Positions 50,601 through 62,600 of a stretch of 64,000 nt of DNA are shown piece by piece. Source of the DNA: Ascidia mentula (Eukaryota; Chordata; Ascidiacea; Phlebobranchia; Ascidiidae). Numbering within the stretch: the first letter of the stretch is position 1; each line of letters starts with the position of its first letter. The stretch is taken from contig OX387198.1 of the NCBI GenBank assembly GCA_947561715.1, positions 868,001 through 932,000 on the forward strand. The letters are read 5' to 3'. The notes under the pieces are model-generated. The model saw only the letters and a list, made by a program, of their open reading frames with translations, was not told the DNA's origin and made no database searches. The translations under genes and the position numbers were made by a program.

Positions 50601-53600
50601 GGAGCCGGTTGGTATTTTTACTTATATCACCTTCACCTGCATGCTCTAGGCAAGCCCTGTGCAAAATTATAGGAAATCCTAAGGCCCGGAAAGTGTTTGA
50701 ATTTTCGTTTTGTGTCAAGATGTCTCTGCCGCCATTGCGCTCACAAGCAGCCTCTATGCCGTCACACACAATAACCTGCCATTGAATCCATTTCGCTGGG
50801 AATTGTGGAGCCGGTTGGTATTTTAACTTATATCACCTTCACCTGCATGCTCCAGGCAAGCCCTGTGCAAAATTATAGGATATCCTATGGCCCGGAAAGT
50901 GTTTGAATTTTCGCTTTTGTCAAGATGTCTCTGCCGCCATTGGGTTCACAAGCAGCCTGTATGCCGTCACACACAATGACCTTTGTTTGAGTCCATTTCG
51001 CTGGGAATTGTGGAGCCGGTTGGTATTTTAACTTATATCACCTTCACCTGTATGCTCTAGGTAAGCCCTGTGCAAAATTATAGGATATCCTATGGCCCGG
51101 AAAGTGTTTGAATTTTCGCTTTTTGTCAAGATGTCTCTGCCGCCATTGGGTTCACAAGCAGCCTGTATGCCGTCACACACAATGACCTTTGTTTGAGTCC
51201 ATTTCGCTGGGAATTGTGGAGCCGGTTGGTATTTTAACTTATATCACCTTCACCTGTATGCTCTAGGTAAGCCCTGTGCAAAATTATAGGATATCCTATG
51301 GCCCGGAAAGTGTTTGAATTTTCGCTTTTTGTCAAGATGTCTCTGCCGCCATTGGGTTCACAAGCAGCCTCTATGCCGTCACACACAATGACCTGCCTTT
51401 GAGTCCATTTCGCTGGGAATTGTGGAGCCGGTTGGTATTTTTACTTATATCACCTTCACCTGTATGCTCTAGGTAAGCCCTGTGCAAAATTATAGGATAT
51501 CCTATGGCCCGGAAAGTGTTTGAATTTTCGCTTTTTGTCAAGATGTCTCTGCCGCCATTGGGTTCACAAGCAGCCTGTATGCCGTCACACACAATGACCT
51601 TTGTTTGAGTCCATTTCGCTGGGAATTGTGGAGCCGGTTGGTATTTTAACTTATATCACCTTCACCTGCATGCTCTAGGCAAGCCCTGTGCAAAATTATA
51701 GGAAATCCTTTGGCCCGGAAAGTGTTTGAATTTTCGCTTTTTGTCAAGATGTCTCTGCCGCCATTGCGCTCACAAGCAGCCTCTATGCCGTCACACACAA
51801 TGACCTGCCTTTGAGTCCATTTTGCTGGGAATTGTGGAGCCGGTTGGTATTTTAACTTATATTACCTTCACCTGCATGCTCTAGGCAAGCCTTGTGCAAA
51901 ATTATAGGAAATCCCATGGCCCGGAAAGTGTTTGAATTTTCGCTTTTTGTCAAGATGTCTCTGCCGCCATTGCGCTCACAAGCAGCCTGTATGCCGTCAC
52001 ACACAATGACCTTTGTTTGAGTCCATTTCGCTGGGAATTGTGGAGCCGGTTGGTATTTTAACTTATATCACCTTCACCTGCATGCTCTAGGCAAGCCCTG
52101 TGCAAAATTATAGGAAATCCTATGGCCCGGAAAGTGTTTGAATTTTCGTTTTGTGTCAAGATGTCTCTGCCGCCATTGCGCTCACAAGCAGCCTCTATGC
52201 CGTCACACACAATAACCTGCCATTGAATCCATTTCGCTGGGAATTGTGGAGCCGGTTGGTATTTTAACTTATATCACCTTCACCTGCATGCTCTAGGCAA
52301 GCCCTGTGCAAAATTATAGGAAATCCTATGGCCCGGAAAGTGTTTGAATTTTCGCTTTTTGTCAAGATGTCTCTGCCGCCATTGCGCTCACAAGCAGCCT
52401 CTATGCCGTCACACACAATGACCTGCCTTTGAGTCCATTTTGCTGGGAATTGTGGAGCCGGTTGGTATTTTAACTTATATCACCTTCACCTGCATGCTCA
52501 AGGCAAGCCCTGTGCAAAATTATAGGAAATCCTATGGCCCGGAAAGTGTTTGAATTTTCGCTTTTTGTCAAGATGTCTCTGCCGCCATTGGGCTCACAAG
52601 CAGCCTCTATGCCGTCACACACAATGACCTGCCTTTGAGTCCATTTCGCTGGGAATTGTGGAGCCGGTTGGTATTTTTACTTATATCACCTTCACCTGCA
52701 TGCTCTAGGCAAGCCCTGTGCAAAATTATAGGAAATCCTAAGGCCCGGAAAGTGTTTGAATTTTCGTTTTGTGTCAAGATGTCTCTGCCGCCATTGCGCT
52801 CACAAGCAGCCTCTATGCCGTCACACACAATAACCTGCCATTGAATCCATTTCGCTGGGAATTGTGGAGCCGGTTGGTATTTTAACTTATATCACCTTCA
52901 CCTGCATGCTCTAGGCAAGCCCTGTGCAAAATTATAGGAAATCCTATGGCCCGGAAAGTGTTTGAATTTTCGCTTTTTGTCAAGATGTCTCTGCCGCCAT
53001 TGGGCTCACAAGCAGCCTCTATGCCGTCACACACAATGACCTTTGTTTGAGTCCATTTTGCTGGGAATTGTGGAGCCGGTTGGTATTTTAACTTATATCA
53101 CCTTCACCTGCATGCTCTAGGCAAGCCCTGTGCAAAATTATAGGAAATCCTAAGGCCCGGAAAGTGTTTGAATTTTCGCTTTTTGTCAAGATGTCTCTGC
53201 CGCCATTGGGCTCACAAGCAGCCTCTATGCCGTCACACACAATGACCTGCCTTTGAGTCCATTTCGCTGGGAATTGTGGAGCCGGTTGGTATTTTTACTT
53301 ATATCACCTTCACCTGTATGCTCTAGGCAAGCCCTGTGCAAAATTATAGGATATCCTATGGCCCGGAAAGTGTTTGAATTTTCGCTTTTGTCAAGATGTC
53401 TCTGCCGCCATTGGGTTCACAAGCAGCCTGTATGCCGTCACACACAATGACCTTTGTTTGAGTCCATTTCGCTGGGAATTGTGGAGCCGGTTGGTATTTT
53501 AACTTATATCACCTTCACCTGCATGCTCTAGGCAAGCCCTGTGCAAAATTATAGGAAATCCTATGGCCCGGAAAGTGTTTGAATTTTCGCTTTTTGTCAA

Positions 53601-56061
53601 GATGTCTCTGCCGCCATTGGGCTCACAAGCAGCCTCTATGCCGTCACACACAATGACCTGCCTTTGAGTCCATTTCGCTGGGAATTGTGGAGCCGGTTGG
53701 TATTTTTACTTATATCACCTTCACCTGTATGCTCTAGGTAAGCCCTGTGCAAAATTATAGGATATCCTATGGCCCGGAAAGTGTTTGAATTTTCGCTTTT
53801 TGTCAAGATGTCTCTGCCGCCATTGGGTTCACAAGCAGCCTGTATGCCGTCACACACAATGACCTTTGTTTGAGTCCATTTCGCTGGGAATTGTGGAGCC
53901 GGTTGGTATTTTAACTTATATCACCTTCACCTGCATGCTCTAGGCAAGCCCTGTGCAAAATTATAGGAAATCCTTAGGCCCGGAAAGTGTTTGAATTTTC
54001 GCTTTTTGTCAAGATGTCTCTGCCGCCATTGCGCTCACAAGCAGCCTCTATGCCGTCACACACAATGACCTGCCTTTGAGTCCATTTTGCTGGGAATTGT
54101 GGAGCCGGTTGGTATTTTAACTTATATTACCTTCACCTGCATGCTCTAGGCAAGCCTTGTGCAAAATTATAGGAAATCCCATGGCCCGGAAAGTGTTTGA
54201 ATTTTCGCTTTTTGTCAAGATGTCTCTGCCGCCATTGCGCTCACAAGCAGCCTGTATGCCGTCACACACAATGACCTTTGTTTGAGTCCATTTCGCTGGG
54301 AATTGTGGAGCCGGTTGGTATTTTAACTTATATCACCTTCACCTGCATGCTCTAGGCAAGCCCTGTGCAAAATTATAGGAAATCCTATGGCCCGGAAAGT
54401 GTTTGAATTTTCGTTTTGTGTCAAGATGTCTCTGCCGCCATTGCGCTCACAAGCAGCCTCTATGCCGTCACACACAATAACCTGCCATTGAATCCATTTC
54501 GCTGGGAATTGTGGAGCCGGTTGGTATTTTAACTTATATCACCTTCACCTGCATGCTCTAGGCAAGCCCTGTGCAAAATTATAGGAAATCCTATGGCCCG
54601 GAAAGTGTTTGAATTTTCGCTTTTTGTCAAGATGTCTCTGCCGCCATTGGGCTCACAAGCAGCCTCTATGCCGTCACACACAATGACCTTTGTTTGAGTC
54701 CATTTTGCTGGGAATTGTTGAGCCGGTTGGTATTTTAACTTATATCACCTTCACCTGCATGCTCTAGGCAAGCCCTGTGCAAAATTATAGGAAATCCTAA
54801 GGCCCGGAAAGTGTTTGAATTGTCGCTTTTTGTCAAGATGTCTCTGCCGCCATTGGGCTCACAAGCAGCCTCTATGCCGTCACACACAATGACCTGCCTT
54901 TGAGTCCATTTCGCTGGGAATTGTGGAGCCGGTTGGTATTTTTACTTATATCACCTTCACCTGTATGCTCTAGGCAAGCCCTGTGCAAAATTATAGGATA
55001 TCCTATGGCCCGGAAAGTGTTTGAATTTTCGCTTTTGTCAAGATGTCTCTGCCGCCATTGGGTTCACAAGCAGCCTGTATGCCGTCACACACAATGACCT
55101 TTGTTTGAGTCCATTTCGCTGGGAATTGTGGAGCCGGTTGGTATTTTAACTTATATCACCTTCACCTGCATGCTCTAGGCAAGCCCTGTGCAAAATTATA
55201 GGAAATCCTTTGGCCCGGAAAGTGTTTGAATTTTCGCTTTTTGTCAAGATGTCTCTGCCGCCATTGCGCTCACAAGCAGCCTCTATGCCGTCACACACAA
55301 TGACCTGCCTTTGAGTCCATTTTGCTGGGAATTGTGGAGCCGGTTGGTATTTTAACTTATATCACCTTCACCTGCATGCTCAAGGCAAGCCCTGTGCAAA
55401 ATTATAGGAAATCCTATGGCCCGGAAAGTGTTTGAATTTTCGCTTTTTGTCAAGATGTCTCTGCCGCCATTGGGCTCACAAGCAGCCTCTATGCCGTCAC
55501 ACACAATGACCTGCCTTTGAGTCCATTTCGCTGGGAATTGTGGAGCCGGTTGGTATTTTTACTTATATCACCTTCACCTGTATGCTCTAGGCAAGCCCTG
55601 TGCAAAATTATAGGATATCCTATGGCCCGGAAGGTGTTTGAATTTTCGCTTTTTGTCAAGATGTCTCTGCCGCCATTGCGCTCACAAGCAGCCTCTATGC
55701 CGTCACACACAATGACCTGCCTTTGAGTCCATTTTGCTGGGAATTGTGGAGCCGGTTGGTATTTTAACTTATATCACCTTCACCTGCATGCTCAAGGCAA
55801 GCCCTGTGCAAAATTATAGGAAATCCTATGGCCCGGAAAGTGTTTGAATTTTCGCTTTTTGTCAAGATGTCTCTGCCGCCATTGCGCTCACAGGCAGCCT
55901 CTATGCCGTCACACACAATGACCTTTGTTTGAGTCCATTTCGCTGGGAATTGTGGAGCCGGTTGGTATTTTAGCTTATATCACCTTCACCAGCATGCTCT
56001 AGGCAAGCCCTGTGCAAATTGATAGGAAGTTCTATGTCCCGGAAAGTGATTGATTTTTGGC
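47690..56061 (-). repeat. Right satellite array, inverted 206-bp unit, about 41 copies
   Basis: Reverse complement of the left-arm satellite (GTTTGAATTTTCGC, GTCAAGATGTCTCTGCCGCC, GCCGTCACACACAATGACC, GGGAATTGTGGAGCCGG, CCTAGGCAAG-type landmarks). Its inner edge stops at the same unit position as the left array (TGCTGGGAGTTGTGGAGCC against CTCCACAATTCCCAGCG). Higher-order periods are visible: a 411-bp dimer at 47901, 48312 and 48723; a 618-bp trimer at 49340, 49958 and 50576; and a block of about 2.27 kb returning between 51371 and 53636. Frames of 65-73 codons on both strands are by-products. Confidence 0.95.
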
Positions 56062-56335
56062 TTACATTAACAGTTGCTTTTGGTATGTAAAATTGTTATG
56101 GATCAATGTTCATGCCCATGTTGCTTTCGTTTTTAAAAATTTTCGTTACTTTGTCAATTTGTTGTGTTTTTCTTCGGATTGTATTGTTGTTTTTGCAGAT
56201 TATAAGTTGGTCATATTTCTCAATCACTTATGAAACATGTTATAATTTCATACAAATTTGATTTAAGCTGTGTTTACTGATGCGTAAATTAAATTTCGTG
56301 AATTTTTTTTTTTATTTCGCCGAAATGACGACGGT
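56062..56335 (-). repeat. Right terminal inverted repeat, unique subterminal part
   Basis: Ends TTTCGCCGAAATGACGACGG plus T, the inverse of the left end, and aligns with 19484-19760 along its length with scattered substitutions and small gaps. The two ends have diverged noticeably while the terminal 30 bp are nearly identical, as expected for a constrained transposase-binding tip. Confidence 0.88.
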
Positions 56336-56343
56336 GTTTTAAA
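56336..56343 (+). repeat. Right target-site duplication GTTTTAAA
   Basis: Exact copy of 19476-19483, immediately beyond the right terminus. It lies 305 bp before the MALT1 start codon. Confidence 0.88.
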
Positions 56344-56648
56344 GTCAATAGATTTACCAGATTTCATGTGCGATTTACAATATTATTTTTTTCTAAAACA
56401 TTTTCTAAATTGGAAACAATATTGTATAAATCCCCTGAACACATTTGTGAAAATGAACTGTGAATCCAGGCAATAAAAATAGCTGATGAACTAAAATAGC
56501 AATAAAAATCCTCCGTGCTAACAAACTTTTCAATCTGGATGTACACTTGTGCTTTGTGCAGTATTATTATAGAGTATCAATATAAAAGAAACATACAAGA
56601 CCAAAATATGCTTTATCATTTTGTCATTAGGGAGGTTTTAGTGTTACA
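56344..56648. promoter_or_regulatory. Upstream region of MALT1
   Basis: The 305 bp between the transposon and the MALT1 ATG. TTTTGTCATTAG and TTTTAG shortly before the ATG (about 56619-56641) look like splice acceptors, so either a 5' UTR intron or spliced-leader addition is possible. The original promoter may have been separated by the insertion. No TATA box was assigned. Confidence 0.4.
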
Positions 56649-59600
56649 ATGCTTAGGTCAAGATTTGCCAACTGTATCTTGAATCAAATCCCCTTTAATG
56701 TCTTTGAAGATTTGTGTTGCAACCTGAATGTGGAAGGACCTTGCAACTGGAAACACGTCGCCAGGACTTTACAAGAAAAGGAACATTTTTTCAGGTAATA
56801 TTGTAGAACAGTTTATACAGCAAAATCATCGAGAAGCTTCATTACAAATTGTAGTAATCATAAGACTTACCCCACAGTATTAGGGTATATACAAACTAAG
56901 AATCAATCTGAATAAAATGCCTTTAATTCAAAGGTTTTTATAGTATACATTGCAGAGTTTGGCCTGTAGGTAGGAAAAGGTTGTCAACTCCTGTTACGCA
57001 AGGCCTAAAATGTGTATTTTGGGGATAATTCATACATATATATATAAATTTTGTAAAACTTATGGAGAATCTGATATTTTGACCAATATGCCTATGATAT
57101 GCCAAAACTTCATTTTGGAGATGAAAGTGATTCCTTTGTAAACTTGGGCCAACAACCTTAATATTAGTGATGTTCCCAAGTCCAAATTATCCGGCCCGGC
57201 CGGATCCGGATAGTTATCAATCAAATCCGGCCGGATAATTTGGATCCGGCAGTTTATTAACACCGATTCGTGTATTTTATCGGTATGGCAAAAACGTTTG
57301 ATTGCCAAACAGAATGCTATGCTTATCATGAGTGGAAAACCTTTATAACAAACTGCAGAAAAATCGGAAGTCGGCAAATATCACAGACTGGGTTTCAAAA
57401 ACGAGTAATTTGCAAAATGTTTGTCCGTTTTTAGGACAGAAATGCTTTCCCAACTATCCGGTTAAATCAAGTGTATTATCCGGCCGGGTCCGGGCATTAA
57501 AAATTGGTCAATATCCGGCCGGGTACCCGGATCCGGCGCAAGACATCACTACTTAATATATAGATGTTTAAATAATTTGTTCTCCAGACGGAAGCAATTG
57601 AAAAAAAACAAAAAATAACAGTTGTGTAAATCTTTTATTAAACCCTCCTCGTTTTTTTTGTTTCAGTGACAACGATTTTATATTTCTATGCAATTCACGC
57701 ATGAGTGCATTTGGAATGGTGAGGAAGATCGTGGAGAGACAAGTGACCGTCGCATTTCTTCTTCAATATCTTGATGCGTTGCCGTGCAATTGTGCATCTA
57801 ATGCTCTCCTTAACAGTTTGGGTAACTTTGTTTTTTAGCATTGTGTTAAGGCATGCAGGCCTAACCTGGCCCATTGGGTCTTTAATTCTGGCTTGTCATT
57901 GGTTCAGATAAATTAGCATTAAAATTTTTGCAATTTTGTTGCAACTTTTAAACATGGTACGTCTTGTTTTGTCATAAAGTGCAGTGTGAACAATCTTTGT
58001 CTACTTTATACTTTATGGACCATTGATTTGTGAGTAAAAAAGTTCACCCACACCTGTAGACATTCACACATAAGTTCAATTGCTATACTGAAATGATGTT
58101 TTAACCAAATTGGGGGAAAAATGGGGCAGCATCATGCGAACATGTGTCTTGTTTGTTTTTGCAGAGAAATACTTTGAGATGAATTCACTTATGCCAAACA
58201 TACAGAGCAGTACAGGTTATTACTCACATGAGAGAGTTATGTCTGTTCCCATGCCTCGTCCAGTAATGCCATACAATCACCCTGTAAGTTACACTGTGTT
58301 GTACCAAAAACTACATTTTCTGGTCTGCAAAACTACAACAACATTCCTGAATAAAATGTAGCTATAAAGATCTTAAGAATGGCATCATAAAGATTGTATA
58401 TACAATGAATACATATGCAAACAAATGATCAAAATACTTTTTCTTTAAAGCAGAAGAAAAAATGAAATTATGGAAACAACTGACTAGTTTTTCCTTTTGA
58501 TGTTGCTATTCATGCTGCAGTTTTAGTTATCAGTTGCAGTATGTTAAACTTCTTTTAAAATAAACATTGCTATAATGGTGTTAATAGCTGGCATTGATTT
58601 GCATAGAAGATGGCTGCCATAATTTTGTTTGCAACAGTTTATGTTTGTGTTTGTTTTAGGTACAAGACAGGTGTCACAGTTTTGCTGCTGGTTCCCCTCT
58701 TCCATATGGTATGAGATATCCAGTGGATCATTTACATCATATGGACCAACATTCACATCAGATTCCTCCAACCATGGCACAAGTAAGTGTAAACTTTTGG
58801 GTTATTCCTTGTTCTTGTGTGTGTAACTATGTGGTGGTTCTGGCAGCTACTAGAAAACTGTTTTTGGTTCTCGGTTAAACCATTTCATATACCTTAATGT
58901 GTGTAGATTTTAAATTTACCTGCAATCGCAACGGATCAAAATAAATAAATGAATGGATCTGTTTGTGTTATTGGCCAATATGTACATCAGTAAAGAAGAA
59001 AATCGAGATTGTGGGCTATTGACATAAATCATGTGTGTGATGTGAGAATCTAATATTAAAAAAATACCTGAATCTTTTGCATACAAACCTTAAAGAACAT
59101 TTGCTGCTAAATCTGTCTTGTTTGTAACAATCACCTTTTTAACTCACAAACTCTTAACTAGAATAAAACAACTAATATGTTCAATGTGAGAATAGAAAAG
59201 TCTGCATCAACATCATGTGTTTGTTTAGCTTATCAGTTTCAAAACATAAAAAATGTTCGATAAACAGTTGGAGTAAATTGGAGTGATTTATTTTGTAGAA
59301 ACCGATCAAAATCCTGGAGCAGCCAAAGGATCAACAGATTAGTCAAGTCAATTGTGGTATTCTGCGCTTCCGAGTCGAGACTGAATTGCCCGACATCACA
59401 TACCAGTGGTACCACAATGATAAATTGATTGCTGACGAAACGAATCCCATTCTATTTCTGCAAAACAACTCCGTCGAAACGATTGGGAATTATTACTGTG
59501 TCGCAAAGTCCCCTTCCATGGGCCACAGTCCCATTGGTTCAACTCGATCGAGAACAGCATTCGTCGACAGCAGTGAGTGAAATTTGTTAAAGTGTTTAAT

Positions 59601-62600
59601 TGTATGTACTTAGATGTAACTTCACGATTTGACAATTTTAAAGCAAGGTGTTTTAAAAAATTATCAAAAGATGAAAACACTGGCAACCAACTCTCATGAA
59701 AGCCATGTGTTGCATTAGCTATACATATTATAAATGTGTTTCCTGCAAATGATGATTCTGTGCTTTATTAACTTTATTATAATTATTAAAGGCGTTTAGT
59801 TTTGTTTTTTCATCATTCCTTTGATGGTTTCACTTTCTTCACCAGGAAAACTTGAAAAAATTAAAATGCAAATAAGTTGTCACGCATGATTGCATGTAAA
59901 TGGCATTCCTGAACGGATGAGCTGAATGTAAATCTACGTGTTTACAGGATGTGAGATTACGCAGCACGTATCCGAGTTTAACGCTTCCGATAAGATTGCC
60001 CTCTTGGTCGGGAATGATCTTTATCAAAACAATCGACGACTTCCCGCCGTTTCCAGAGATATCAGAGTCCTCAGCAAAATATTTAAGGTTTTTCTTTGAA
60101 CGTATTTTATTCTTATGGTTTTCCTTTAAACCATAGTTTAAGATTTTCCTTTAAACATATTCTGGACAAACATTGCTGTGATGAGCATCATCCGGGGAGT
60201 TTGTGGAGAATAAATGTTTTTAGGAGTATAGAAAACCGTATTCTCGCCTAAACCGTATTCTCTGAAGAGTATTAAGAATATACAAGTAACTTGCTATAGC
60301 TATAAATTGTCCAGATGTGATTAGTTTCTAGGTTTTATAATTAGCAAAACTAACCAGTGTTAACCCCGCTAACATTGACGGATTAAATTTGATCTGGTCT
60401 GGATCAACATTTTGCACGTTGACCGAACTCGAGTACAATTACGTGAATTTCATTTAATATTTCTATTAAAGGAGGAATTGCATTTCCGGACTTTGTCGTT
60501 TGAGAACTTGAACTTCACCGAGATGCATCGTGTATTGCTTCTATTAATCGACCTTAGTCTCATGGGATGCTATTGTAAGTCTCAACTCTCAACCTGTGTT
60601 TGTGGTCGATTATAAAGATGTAAATTAACTTCCAAGCTCACGGCAAACCTCGCATACCAAAACTATTTCTATAATGCTGTTTACAATGAAAAACTTTGCT
60701 GAAACGAAGTAAAATTTTAACTTAAATTACAGCATATCGATCGCACTTTCTTTTGGACGCAAAGTTTTCTTGTTTTGCCCTTTTTTATCCAGTAAATTTA
60801 TCCACCATGTCTTTGCAAGTCGTAGCGAGATGAGAAAATGAAGCCCCTAATGTTGTTTAAAGGACATACAAGTCAATCCGTACGTTGTTAGACAATTTAA
60901 CCTCACGAACAGATTCCGTTGTTCTAGAACTAAATACCCACTTTCCGCTTGATTGCTTGACATTTTTTCGTCACGCCTCACTTGTGACCTCTGTCGCAGG
61001 TGTGTTCTTCTTTGGAGGTCACGGTTACGAGAACGATGGGCAGTGTTACCTCGTGCCTACAGACGCACCGAGTAAATACGACTCCTCGCACTGCATTAAA
61101 GCTCACTCGGCGTTGGAGGATGTGCAGAGGAGGAGGGAGCCGAACATGATGCTCATACTCCTAGATATCTGCAGGAAAAGGTTACGGAAAGAAGTTGATG
61201 TTTTTTGTCACCACTTAACCCAGTCCTCCTATGTCTAAGTGATTAAATGCTGGCCAATGTTCCTTAGTGGGTTTCATACGTTTTGCGTGAATCCATGTGA
61301 TTTTCGTACATATTTTTAATAACGTCACACGTCAAATAGATTAGCCCGCAACCCCGTCCATCCCTGGTTGTCTACGCGACTACAGTGACATGTTTATTAA
61401 AGGCGTTAGGTCGGAAACTCTGTCAGTAAACGGCTGACATGTCAATGTTATCTGAATTGCAGCCAAGTCTTAACATTGAAGTAATTAATTTTGTGGTTTT
61501 CCAAGCTCATGTTGGTATCTTTTAACAGCAATCCTTACGACAAAGGAGGGAATTCATCTTCTCGAAACTCTTTCACCGATAACGTGGTTTTCGCCTACGC
61601 CACGTAAGTCATCTTACCTATCGTTAAACCATGTCGCCCGATATCTTTACTGAATTAATAGCAAATATGTTGCAACGGATAAATTCGCTGAAGTACAACA
61701 CGACGAATCCGGATTCGATTGTTCAATTTCATATCAACAATTTCAACCCAGCTCGGCTTGGAGTGTAACGCTGTACCCAGGCGTCGATTTAGGGGTGACT
61801 GGGGTGACATGTCACCACTCACAAACAAACAGGGGTGACAACGCATGTATTGTCACCCCTGGGTTTCATTTGAAATTAAAAAGTATTGCCAGAATAAACA
61901 TACATTATACTATGCGTTAAGCTAGTTTCAAACGACCTGTATTATCACCGTCATAATCATGACAAACACAAGTGTCTCGTGGATTGTTACGCAGCGCAGC
62001 AGTTGTTGTAGCATAATGGTAAGAATCGGCATTGTTGCGTTATAATTTGTATGTTACTTCATAATTACCAAATCTGCAATGGCGATACGACTGACAAAAT
62101 GTTTTTGGGTGTTTCTAAAACCTGGAAAAGTCACCCTTAATATTTTACAAAACGTTAAAAAATCGACGCCTATGACGCTGTGTAGTTAGCATGGATTCTA
62201 TTCATAACTTTTGGCTTGACTTTATCCGAAACCACGGTTTCGTATCAAGGTTTCACATTCGTTGACGTCAATATGACCGAGGAAGTGCTGTAAGGGTTGG
62301 CTTTATTTTGGTTTCGTCGTCGTAAGTGCTTTATAATAACCTGGCTATTGTTGATGCTACAAAGTGTACACTAACCTTTAAAAACCTTTAAAAAAAAAGT
62401 GTACACCCACCTTTAAAAAAAGTTAAAAACCTTTGCTTGTAGTACTGAGAATAGCGAGGCTTACGAGGAGAGAGATGGGCACTTCGGAATATTCGTTGAA
62501 TCTCTACAGAAACATCTCAAGAAACCAATCCGCGTTAATCACATGCTTTCGTACGTACAGGATGACGTCAGGAAGAGTGACGTACAGGTAATTGGTGACG

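Larger units (their letters stand above)
19484..56335 (-). mobile_element. Giant 36.85-kb FoldBack-like DNA transposon with satellite-array inverted repeats
   Basis: Both ends begin ACCGTCGTCATTTCGGCG and continue GAAATA plus an A-run. About 280 bp of subterminal sequence on the left (19484-19760) aligns along its length with the reverse complement of 56062-56335, at about 80% by eye. Inside that, each arm becomes a tandem array of one 206-bp satellite, in inverted orientation. The arms are about 5.4 kb and 8.6 kb. The interior encodes an SGNH hydrolase and a transposase fused to a PHD finger, a Ulp1 protease and a USP protease, all on the minus strand. Drosophila FB-NOF is the closest architecture I know: tandem-repeat inverted arms around a Mutator-like gene. 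The coding capacity appears intact, so this may be an autonomous copy. The superfamily is uncertain between Mutator-like and KDZ. Confidence 0.9.

Noticed and set aside
47901..55726. Repeated small proteins (MSPFRWELWSRLVF and similar) in the right arm
   Set aside because: They are translations of the 206-bp satellite, interrupted in each unit, with no start context or splice sites.
19761..56061. CRISPR-like arrays
   Set aside because: Units are 77-206 bp with no unique spacers, in a eukaryotic genome; plain tandem satellites.
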